Shown one piece after another: positions 46,894-58,800 of a stretch of DNA of 64,000 nt. Under the pieces are notes generated by a model. That model saw only the letters and a list, made by a program, of their open reading frames with translations. It made no database searches and had not been told where the DNA came from. The DNA comes from Tenebrio molitor (lineage: Eukaryota > Arthropoda > Insecta > Coleoptera > Tenebrionidae). The first letter of the stretch is position 1; the number at the start of each line of letters is the position of its first letter. Made by a program: the position numbers and the translations under genes. Where the stretch lies: the NCBI RefSeq assembly GCF_963966145.1, contig NC_091046.1:25172001-25236000 (forward strand), in the 5' to 3' direction.

Positions 46894-49800
46894 GTTTATA
46901 ACTAACACAAAAAATGAAGCCTTCGAATTGTAAATTGATTTTTGTAGATGAAATCATTAAAAATTACACCAACACAGGAGGAAAAAATGAAAATTTAGAG
47001 CGCACCAAGACGTTTCTCCAAGATTCATTTTTATCTGGAACAGCTACATGTTTAATTTGTATTTCACGAATAAAAAGGGATTCTGCAGTATGTATTTTAT
47101 ATATTCATGTAATAAATTAAAACATTTTTCTATAATTTGCCAGGTATGGAACTGTCACAAATGCTATTGCGTATTTCATCTTAACTGCATCCAGAGATGG
47201 TCAAAAGATAGTATTTACCAGAAAAAGCAGATACAAGAAAGCCCAATTCAAGTTCATCAAATCACTTTAACTTGGGGTTGTCCAAAATGTAGACATGGCT
47301 ATCAATTAGAAGATATACCAGAAAAGTATCTTTGCTTTTGTGAAAAAACTGTTGACCCTAAGCTACAACCTTTTCTAGTTCCACACTCTTGTGGAGAGAT
47401 ATGTGGAAAAGATTTAGTTCCATCTTGTGGTCATAAATGTTTATTATTATGTCATCCAGGTATGTTTTAACTATTATATAAAAGACACCTATAAAGTTAC
47501 ATTACCAACAGGTCCTTGTCCACCTTGTCCTGTAACAGTTAATGTTAGTTGTTATTGTGGCACACAACAACCTGTTACAAGAAGATGTAGTGATAAACAA
47601 TGGGCTTGTGGTAATCCTTGTGGAAAACTGTTGATTTGTCAGAAGCACAGCTGTTCTAATCTGTGTCATGCTGAAGATTGCAAACCTTGCCCTAAGAAAA
47701 GTTTGCAGAAATGCCTATGCAAAGCAAATCAAAAATTACGAGAATGTGCAGATCCTATATGGAAATGTGACGAGGTATTAGTGAATAAAATCAGACCTTT
47801 CTTTAAGACAAAAATTACAATAAAAATGATTATTTTTATATTTTGTGAATGAATAGTACTACCATTTTAATTGATAGATTGTAACTATCATAAAAGAGCA
47901 CATTACTATAAGCAATTTACTTATAAAAATTCCAGAACGTCAATTTGTGGAAATTATTGAATTTCATTTTCTACTTTAGTTGATCTACTATAAACACTTG
48001 ATTTTGTTGATATAAGAAATATATTTTATAGGTTTGTAATAAACCACTTCATTGTGGCAATCATAAATGCTCAGTTCAATGTCATGAAGGTGAATGCGAT
48101 CCTTGCCCAATGACAAAATCAAGATTGTGCCCATGTGGCAAAAGTAAATATCAGTTGCCTTGTACTGAAGAAACACCTACATGTCAAGATACTTGTGATA
48201 AGTTGCTGACATGTAATCTTCATAGATGTAACCAAAGATGTCATAAAGACGCCTGTGGTGTGGTAAGTGTTTCTAGCCAGTAGTAAAGAAAAAAAAACAA
48301 AAGCATACAGATTATCCAAAAAGTTATTTGATTTTTTTTTATTACTTGATATTTTTTTTTCATTGTTTCTTGCTGAAATAACTAAAGAAAACTGAAAATA
48401 TTTTTTAAGAAAATTGTTACTTGTAAAGACGTTTATTATATTTTGATGCAGCTTCAAAAGTCTTTGCAAGATTCACCCGTTAAGTTACAAAATTACTTTA
48501 ACTAAGCACCTAAATATGCACGTTGAAAATAACCATATGGTACCCAGGATGTGATTATATTTTAGAATATATTTTTTAGTTTGTTGTAGAATACAGTACT
48601 TTTTAATAACAGTAACTTATGTGTCTGGAAATTTGTTGTTTGTAATTATATTTCAGTGCCTTGAAATCGTAGAAAAATCTTGTAAATGTGGTTTACATTC
48701 CAAAGAAGTTCAATGTTATAAGTTATACACATGCGAAACCAAATGTAAACGAATGAAAGACTGCAATAAACATCCCTGCAATAAAAAGGTATGTAATGTT
48801 TTAAGAGAACTTTTTTCACTTCCCTATTTTTGAAATTGAGCAGCAGATCGAACTAGTAGTGCTCCGTTGTAATAAGTTTATTGAGTTCGAAATTGTTGTT
48901 TTTTTAATTCAATGATATATATACATATATATATATATTTTTTTTTTACATATTAAAGAAATTGCAATTCATTTTTAGTGTTGTGATGGTAATTGTACTC
49001 CGTGTGAAAAGCCCTGTGGACGTACACTAAACTGTGGAAACCACAAATGTAATTCAGTCTGTCACAGAGGTTTGTGTTATCCATGTAATCAAACAGAAAT
49101 GGTTTCATGTCGATGTGGACAAACAAAATTGACCGTTCCATGTGGACGTAAATACAAAACAAGGCCTCCTAAATGCAACAAACAATGTTTGTATGTATTA
49201 ATGAAATACAAGAAAACCTGCAAGTACGTTTTTTTTTTTTTTTTTGTAGAGTACCACCGGATTGCAATCACGAAGCAAGAGAATTACACAAATGTCATTT
49301 TGGTGATTGTCCACCTTGCAAACAAATTTGCAATAAACGTCTTCCTAATTGTGTACATTTGTGTAGCTCACCATGTCATTCTGCAGTAATTGTAAAGGTA
49401 GAGGGTCAAAAACCAACCATGCCGTGGGAACAGACCAAACCTCATCTGGAAAGGAAGGCATTACCTTGTCCAGATTGCCCAGTTCCAGTGCCTGTAACTT
49501 GTTTAGGTACCTTACGTAAAACACTTATTAATATTTAAATAATACAATTTTTCATACTACTAGGCCTTCACGAAACCACTGATTGGCCGTGTCATAAGGC
49601 AGTGCCTTCTAGTTGTCATAGACCGTGCGGACGATTGCTTCATTGCGAAAATCATAAGTGTACTCTTCCATGTCACCCAGTCGAGTCTCCAAATGACAAG
49701 GTTGGTATAATACAAGTGATCAAGAACTCAAGAAGGACTATTTCAGTTGGTAATACTGAACTTTATTTTTAAATTGTATGTACAGTGGGGAGCACGGAAT

Positions 49801-52800
49801 TTCGCACACCAATTTGTATGTCATTAAAAAAAACTATCTAGTCTAAGCTTTATTGTCATTATAATCAATCATGATATATGTGATCATGACTGATGTTTCA
49901 CCTAAACTGTCACGAAACTGCCGCCAGTATCTCATTTTAATAAAATTATGCCAGTGAAATGTCCAATGTGTGCGAAATTCCGTGCTCGCCACTGTACAAG
50001 TAGAGTAACTTCCAAGCGTAGACGGTTTGACACTGACAGCTGTGTCATTGACAAGTAACATTTCTATATTTCTAGTTCTATATTTCAAGTTTAGTGTCTT
50101 CTTACCGTTAATTTTGAGTCTTATAACTTACCATTTTGTCTTTGTTAATGTACCATCGGGGTCAAAGAGTACTCGTACAGTATGTTACTGTAGACACTTC
50201 CAAGCTCAATCAAAATCTGTGAGTTTTGGAAGTGTCTACAGAAACGTACTGTACTGCAGATAGCCGAATAATAATATGTATATTATTTAATGAGCGGGGA
50301 ATGATGACTGTTATACAGTGGCGGCTCGTGGGTTTTATTGTTGAGGAGGCAAACTTGAACAAACATAGTAATAATAAATACACCATAATAATAATTTTTT
50401 TAAATACACTATACCGGGTGCCCCAAAATGCTTACCAGTAGGTACGTTGTTAAGTAAAAATATCTGGTAAAAATATTCAATTTTCTTTTTTGTAGAAGAT
50501 ATGAACCTACTGTCGCGAGCAATAAATTTTGATCGTCAATGTCATTTCAAAATTTGGTTAGATTATCACAAATTTAAAAAATTTCCCTGCCTGATTATGC
50601 CCATGTCAAAAAAATGAGAACAAAATGACAATTAATGTCATACAACATGATGATAGGTTATGACATTTACGACTGTTTTACAATTAAGCATTTTCAATTG
50701 CGTCAAAGAATGACCTTGGCGACCAAAATTTATTGCTCGTGACTGTACATAATATTTGTTGTATTTTGATTTTTGGTGTCGTTCGATACAAAGGGCAATA
50801 TTTTTAAAATCTTAAACGCGACTAAACCGTGTTTTCTGTTTCAACAGCAAATAGCATGCAAGGCCAACAAAACAACAAATTTTTGTTCACACTTCCGACT
50901 AGTCGTGTGCATTTCTGATACCACGTAACCACGTAGTGTTAAATTACCGTTTCTGCTTTCCACTTACCCATATAAGGCCGGTTAAATTTGGTTGTGGCTG
51001 ATCTTGACTTTTTACAATTTGTCGTAAGACAATGAATTAAATGGATGATTTAATAATTAATAATCAATAACATCTTCGCAATTTCTTTAATTTCCATATC
51101 TTTCTTCATTTTATTAAACAATATAAAAATAAATTCTAAAACACGGACTTTTGATCAGGGACCAATAATACCACTCCAAATCCAAAACAAAAACAAACGA
51201 GCACCTACAATCTACACTTGTAAACGACCACCGGTGCGTGGTCAAGAGTCAAGACTCGTAAGAGCTCGGATACAGTTCGAGACCCAACAGCGTTCGTTCC
51301 CGCGATGGTCATATGTACAGCCGCCCGCAAAAGAATCGAGCCGACCCTCTGCAAGGAAATAATCACCAATCCATATTTCGACAAAGGGACCTGACCACTG
51401 TCGTAAACTCATAAATCTAATCTCCAACATTTTCAGGCATTTCGATATACGAGGACAGTACCATTAGTTTTTGTCCTTTATTTAAACGGTGTTGACTGAC
51501 AAATGAAAAACTGTAGAGTTTTTATTGTGCATTTCAACGTTTAATGACGAATATAATTCGGTTGCATTTTTTTTAAATTGTTATACAATGACGTTTATTG
51601 GTTAAAAAATCGTATGATTACGAATAACAAATAAACAAAAATTAATACGTTAAAAAGATTTTCACTTATAATCTCCCAAGTGAGTAGATTTATTATCGAA
51701 AAAAAATTCCAGTTATTAATCTACTCACAAGGGTTGATTCGATAAGAAAATCGCACGACACAAAGAAAAATTTTAACAAAAACCATATAATTTTCCTTAT
51801 ATCAAAATCCCAAATTTTCTATAGTCGTCTTTGGAATGTGTTCTGTCAACCGCATAAACAATAAATTGTAAAATGTGTCATTCAGGTTGTGGAGATTACA
51901 GTGTTTAAAAATGATCGGGTGTTCATTTAAATTTCCGATCAAAGTTGGCGTAAAGAATTGATTGTGAACGCACCATTGGTATAAAAACACAAATAACGGT
52001 AATATTTAAACAACTGATTTGTGATTCGTAATCCGTAGTGCGTTCACAATCGACTCTTCTACGACAAATTTGACCGGAAATTTAAATGAAGATAGATGAA
52101 ATTCAAACAAAAAATACAAAACGAAGCAAGGCCAATGTGTGGTGCCAGTTTCAACAGTTCTTAAAAGAGCGCAATGTCAAGTTGGATAGTTCCTTGATTC
52201 TACTATGCTGTTGAAGGGGTGGACTGGAAACATGAAACGCAAAAATGGGGCAATTATGAAGAGGCTGTTATAAAACTAATGTGGAAATCCACAGCGAAAC
52301 TGTTAAAAGAAAAATTATCAAAAAATTACCGCTTATTAATTTTGCTTGGGTATGTAACATGTAAGATATCAGAAAATGTTTGAGTTGCTAGGCAGTTATT
52401 AAAAGTTCTAATTCATTCATTGGCTGATTTTGAGTGCCGTGCGATTTTCTATTGAAAACTTAAAATAAAGAAACTCCAGCTAGATTGCAAACTATGACAT
52501 TAAACTTGAGTTTTTTTTTTAAAGTAATAGAGAAATTTGCTATAAATAAACCTATGTACAAAAAAGTAAAAATTAAATTAGATTACCACCAAAATAAATA
52601 GTAATACATAGTAGATATTAACAGCAAACTAAACATTCTTCCTGGTGAAATCTAATACAACTATCCATTTTACCCAAGACTGTAAAATCTTGCCTGGCTG
52701 AACCGGGGATTTCCGTTAGCCACAAATAATGGTTGTCTTGTTAAAATTACCTGTATTCTGTATTCCAAAAATCTCGATTTTCAAAAATTTAATTTTTTGT

Positions 52801-55800
52801 TCGACACTGTCAGAATTTGAGAAATTTCTCCTGTGCGAGCGGATTTTGATAAAGGTCACAACTTGTCAAAACGAAATGTCAAGCTAATTTTAAAGATTTT
52901 AAGCGATTTTGAGCCTTTAAGGGCTTTTTTTGGTATGAGTGGGCCCACAATTGAAAAGTTGTGACATTTATCAAAATCCGTTCACACAGGAGAAAATAAT
53001 TCTCAAACAAAAAAAAATTCTATGTATCCCAATAGTCTGCAAATATTTCATTTATGTTGTATCCATGGCTATGAGAGAGAAAAATCAAAACCATGTTTCC
53101 ATACGTTATTTGAGGTAAAACGAACAAAAAATTACTACTTGTAAATGCTGGAAATAATAAAGAAAATAATTGTAAACCTGATTACAGTCGTTCAGAATTG
53201 TTATGCCACTTGCTAGTAAAAGACAAATAGTCGGAATCTTTTTTAATATTTAAAATAAACGATGGGATGTAACATACAGAACAGAAACCGAGAGGACTAA
53301 TTGATTTCTATTTATTTTATTCGAACAACTTAACAACCACACCTTTCAGCTGAAGAACAAGAAAACAAACAATATCAAAAACAAAACAGCAATAAAACAA
53401 ACAAAAAAGAATCATCACACAATTAAATCCATGTGATTTCAATTGAATAAATGATTTGTTATCTAACTGCATTTATATTTATTTCATTCATACATAACCA
53501 AATTTAGCAATAGCGAAGCATTGCCCGGTGCTAGTAATTTATAAAAAAATACCTAGAGACCAGGCCCGCGCTAAAGGGCAAATCGATGATTTTCGGTAAG
53601 GAAAATTTTTCTGCCTGGGAATTCCATTATAAAACAACTTGTCACAGGTAGTTCGGGGAAGGGTTTAGTTACCTACATATTTACAAATTGTTTCTTGTAG
53701 TAATTTTAGCTCAGTTCAGTGTGGTTTGCTTTGTTGAATAAAATTATGTTTTAAAATCCGCTTTTGGTGCTTTTATTTTCGCTAATAAGAACACAAGTAG
53801 TGTAAGATACAAATAAGTTTCATTAAAAATTAAATGGCACAATTGTTCACTATTTGTTCACTTCTTTAATATTGATCTTAATCAATTTTCAATCGTTACA
53901 CATGAATTATCATTACATGGGATAAAATACTCGTAGTTAAAAAATAAATAAGACTTAGATAAAAGCGGACATTCAATATTTTGTAATCGGTATACCAAAA
54001 TTTACAACTCTGTCATAAAACCCTCGATGGTATGAAAGCAAGACTCTCCGTTTACGGCACCTAACAGCTAGAACTTGTTCAAACAGTAAAAGAAACATAA
54101 GCCCTGATTAATTTATTATACCTGACGATTATTTCACGATTATTGAGATTCTTATTTACGTCTGAAAATTTTATTTAAAATATGTTTGGCCATTTTAACC
54201 TCCCCGCCCCAATGTTGTTTTAGTTTTGTTTAATAAAGATACTTTACCTCTGCAAATTTACCCAGAATTTTCTTAAATATTGTAACGATCTATTTTATTA
54301 CGTTCATTATTACAATAATTTTGATTTTAGTTACATATTTATTTTTTCTATTAAGCACACCGGTTATTTCGATTGTGTATCATTTTATTGAAGATTCAAC
54401 ACATCATATTAAAATCAAAAATTTCGTTAACGTCTATCCATCACTGTAACTCTTTCTCTAAAATAAATTGGTGATTATTTTTGAAAGCAAACTCTTTATA
54501 GTAACTAATAAATACGTTTCACATTTTTTAAAATCATGCGAATTGTGTCAATTTGTTGTAAAAATGCATAAATCGGGATTGGGAATGGCATCACCTTTGC
54601 AAATCAATGCGATGTTCAAGTCAATTGTTATATTACTACTTACTGATAATTATTTTATTTTATTAGCTCTTTAATTCAATTTTTTGGAGACATTATCTGT
54701 TACAAAACTAAAAAAACCACCCACACTGGATTCTACCTAGAAAATACAACCTACAACGTTGTATGCTTATAGTTGATTTTTGACATAGGGGAAATAGAAA
54801 TATTTGGTTACAGTGATGTCAATGATACCTTATGAAAACTATAAATAAAAATTCGATTTGTTGTAATCTTGTGTTATTTAAAAGATTTCATTGTTTTTAC
54901 GGCACTCACTTTTTGACATAATAAAGAGATCGATCAAAAGGTCTAGCTGGCATCCTAGTATTCCTAGTAATATAAAAGTTATCATTTGGACATTTAGGCC
55001 CGGTTTATTCACCTTCAAGTAAATTTATCTGGCCAGTAGTTGCTATGATTTAGAATCTGCTATTGGTAGATCCACGGTAATTATCAAATAAAGTTACTTG
55101 AAGGTGAATAAACTGGGCCTTAGTGTAATTTTAATTTTACCAACTTAATTCAACAGGTGGTAGTTTTTAAATTTCAGCAGCGCTAATACACATATTTTTA
55201 TAGTTTTACTAAACGTCGGCCGTTACAAATCACATTTATTGCAATCGAATTAAATCAATAATTTTTAAATATTGAGACAGACAAACTCTAGGGATATCTA
55301 AGAAAAGAAACATTTTTAATTCAGAAGCGTCTAAGTAATGACCAAAAATTAATGAAACAACCCTCGTATACCAAACTGTCCGAAAGAGTTGCAGGCTAGA
55401 TTTACGAGTTTATGAGAGGTGATTATTCCCTTGCAGCCGGGTAGGCTCGATTCTTTTGCGGGCGGCTGTACATGAATCGTGACGTCTGTAAACAAGGCAA
55501 GCCTCCGGCCGAAGTCATTTCTCGGGCACAAAACGATTTATTCCGAGAGCCTCGATGCTAGTTAGGCGCATTTCCATGCATTTTCGTCCGCTTAGCGGCG
55601 AACAATGCTGCGCTAAATTAAACTCTGCCTCCGGCCGACAAAAGCAACAAATGCTAACCGCTAAAATCTTCTTGTAACACATTTTTAAGAGAATAATGAT
55701 CATTTATAAGCAAATATATTCATAAATAATATGATTTAATATAATATTTAATTAAGTATTATATTTATGTTGTTACACATGACTGTGTAACAACATTTGA

Positions 55801-58800
55801 TTTAATATAATATTTAATTAAGTATTATATTTTTTATTTTCTTTTTATTTAATTTTATTTGGGGAGGCACTGCCTCCGTTGCCTCCTCGGAGGAGCCGCC
55901 ACTGCTGTCATAACTCATTAGGATGATTTTGTGTTACGAGCTAAAGGTGAGTGATGCAATTCATCCGAGCGAGTAATAGCCATTATGCGCGAGTAGAATA
56001 CTATACTTTTTCTACGACTATGAAGAGAAATTGATAAATAAATTTCATTAGACAAACTGAAACTGACGTTTTACAATTATTACTTTGCATACTTGATACC
56101 ATTGCATTAAAATTTGCGATTAGACTTCATAAACTAGTTGTTATGATGTTTGTCGTGAGTTTTGAAATTATTATTCAACGAGCCGTGGGTATGTTATCTA
56201 ATAAAAAAACACTAATAATTACAGTATTATACAATAGAAGTAGAAAACAATTTTCTTAGTTGTATTACCAACTCAAACAGTCCTTGATCACCTTCTAGAC
56301 AAGAGACTAAAGTGTATTTTTCATTCCGTCCAGCGAGCGATCTACACAAGACATGAAAAGCCACTTTAGTCTCGTAATATCAATGCTATTTTTTGCACGA
56401 CCTACGGCCAGTTTATAGAAAGAGAATTAAATATTTAATTCGAATTAAATTTTAATGTATGAATCCGAAACTTCGATTGGTTCAATCTGATCACGTGTTC
56501 AGTTAATCTCGCATTTGATTACGATTAACTTAATTTCGCTTCTGTAAACTGGCCCCTAATATATTTAATCGGACAATAAATTTATCCAAAAATACACAGA
56601 AAATTGGCACACTAGATTTATCTCTTGGTCATAATTAGAGTTAGGCGGAAAATAGTTGGCGCCCCCTACCAGTCCGCTCCAGCGCCGCACCGCTATCTTT
56701 TTCGCTGCGAGCGTGAACCGTGGATCGTTTGATTATACGAACGCGCTGCACCACTGCCGTCTCTATTTAAGACGGCAGTGGCTGCACTGGATCGTGATGG
56801 TGGGAGGTATTCTTGTCGCTTTCACTATTTTCCGCCTAAGTCTAGTCATAATGTTCGTGAATGGCGTATAATTGTCAACGTGACATTATTCAATTTAAGG
56901 GGGTGCTGCTGTATTATAATCGGCCTGTTCATTCCATTAAAAATGCATTATGAAAATGTTTCGGAGAAAGAGCCAATATCCGCCGATGAGGGCGCCACAA
57001 ACCGGGCGCTTCTAAAGAATAAAAATGCGGAAAAATAGGTTTAGGCATGATTTTAGAGTTAAGATTGAGTACAGTAAATTCATATTTTCTTTCTGGGACA
57101 ATACTGAATACAGTTTTATTTTTGTATTTTTGATTTTAAATTCGAATCTCATTTGAACGAGAAAAATTGTCGGTGACAAAAACTTAAGATGAATAATATC
57201 CCCAAAAAGCGCCCATATACTAGCGCTCTGCGGGGATCACTCAAACTACACTTTAAACAGGCCGGTTATAATACAGCAGGTTGTGGTAAATACTAATGCT
57301 AAATAGGTACAGTCGTTGACCACAATAAAATAGGACAAAGTAAATTTCGATTGTGTAATTCGATATTTTTGCGAAATCCATCTCTTAGGAAACAAAAGTG
57401 TCAAAAATAAAAAAACAATTCTGGTAAGTGTCATCATTCGACAATATTTCAAAAACTCACAATGATTCCATTGAACATAGTGACAGTGAAGAGATGACAA
57501 GTGAAAAAACACAACCTAACTTTTTGTAAATCAATCGTCAAGTCCACCGCCGTCTTGATGATTGACATATTTCACTATACATCTGCCTGGGCGAAGCTTT
57601 AGTGCCTGTGATCTCCACGGCGCCACTTTAGGAGGGAATGTCACTAAATAATCATAACCTCACAAACAAATGTAATGAATTCAGTGAAGTTGTCAAAGTG
57701 CAATGTCAAGACTCTCACAGTTTAAAAGTAACTTTAATAACAAAAATTTTATTAATTTAATTGATGCTAGTTCTGTTTGGTGTTTCTGGTTTTTAGTATT
57801 TTGCTGTTAGTGTTTATGAACTGTCCTTTTTATCATATTAGAACTGATATTGCGGTAGATGCAGCAACAACAAGTTCCGTTAGTTGTAAACCTATTTCTG
57901 GAATAATATTAAAATTATAATCTCAATCTTGGATTCGCAGTAGGTACATCATTTCCTAAGTGGGTCATTTCAGATAAAGATGGGTCCATAACAAAACAAT
58001 TATCATATTTGCCTAATTAATCCGTGCCATTCTTGGTGGAAATCAGTGGAAAGTATACTTTAAGTTTTGTACAGTTTTGAATGTAATTATATAATTTTGG
58101 ACAAATTATTATTCTATGAATTTGCACTCGCCACTGACCAAGATATTTTCAAAAAACGCGGTGCCGAAACTTTGTCCCTTCCGTGCAACCGAACCAGTGC
58201 CCAACATCTTGCTTCTGCCAATTTAGAATATCCTTGCATGTCTAAATTGTCACGATGCACATGACGTTGTCACAGATTTGATAGCATGACAGTTAGTTGC
58301 TAACAGCAACCCCCGAAATCAACCCTAAATGTCAGAATCATGAGAACAATAGGATTTTTCGGTCTATAGACACTCTGATTATCTAGCAGGTCGTGGTCAA
58401 GTCAAATCAAGTTGTAATCTGAGACACATACGCCTCAGATACACTACACAAATCTTTGAATTGTGAAACTGTCTAAGGTAACACTTTGTCCTATTTTATT
58501 TTGGTCAACGACTGTACCTACATATTCACTTTTGACAATTTGTGTTGTGTTTTTCAAGGATACTTTTAATTTTATTGTTTGTACTATTGGGAGCATGGAA
58601 TTTCGGGCAGCAATTTATGTCATTTAAAAAAATCCAATGTAGTCTTAGTTTTATTGTCATAAATGTCATAATAATTAGTTTTGACAGAACTTCAAATTAA
58701 ACACAATTATGAACAATTATTTTACATTTTACTTATTGATTTCCAAAGTTTAATAAGAGACTGTTCAGTTTTCAGAAAATCACATCTAAGCACTTGTAAA

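Larger units (their letters stand above)
50316..55904. mobile_element. 5.6-kb non-autonomous hAT element with 8-bp target duplication
   Basis: Ends CAGTGGCGGCTCGTGGG and CTCGGAGGAGCCGCCACTG give a 12-bp terminal repeat CAGTGGCGGCTC. Flanks CTGTTATA (50308-50315) and CTGTCATA (55905-55912) match at 7 of 8 bases, the hAT target-duplication length. Subterminal AGGAGGCAA motifs occur at both ends. No hAT transposase is readable inside. Inverted inner sequences at about 51312-51420 and 55395-55474 (AGCCGCCCGCAAAAGAATCG and its complement) belong to it. Confidence 0.82.
49713..56295. mobile_element. M1 MITE split by later insertions (two halves 6 kb apart)
   Basis: The left half begins AAGTGATCAAGAACTCAAGA at 49713. 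It resumes after the M2 insertion as GTAGAGTAACTTCCAAGC near 50000. The right half is TTTCTTAGTTGTATTACCAA then CAAACAGTCCTTGATCACC, ending about 56295. The middle is M2 plus the hAT-bearing block. Confidence 0.75.

Noticed and set aside
46914..47120. start codon at 46914 as the true NFXL1 start
   Set aside because: The 54-nt intron 46894-46947 joins the upstream acidic exon in frame and gives a better family match. It remains possible for an intron-retaining transcript.
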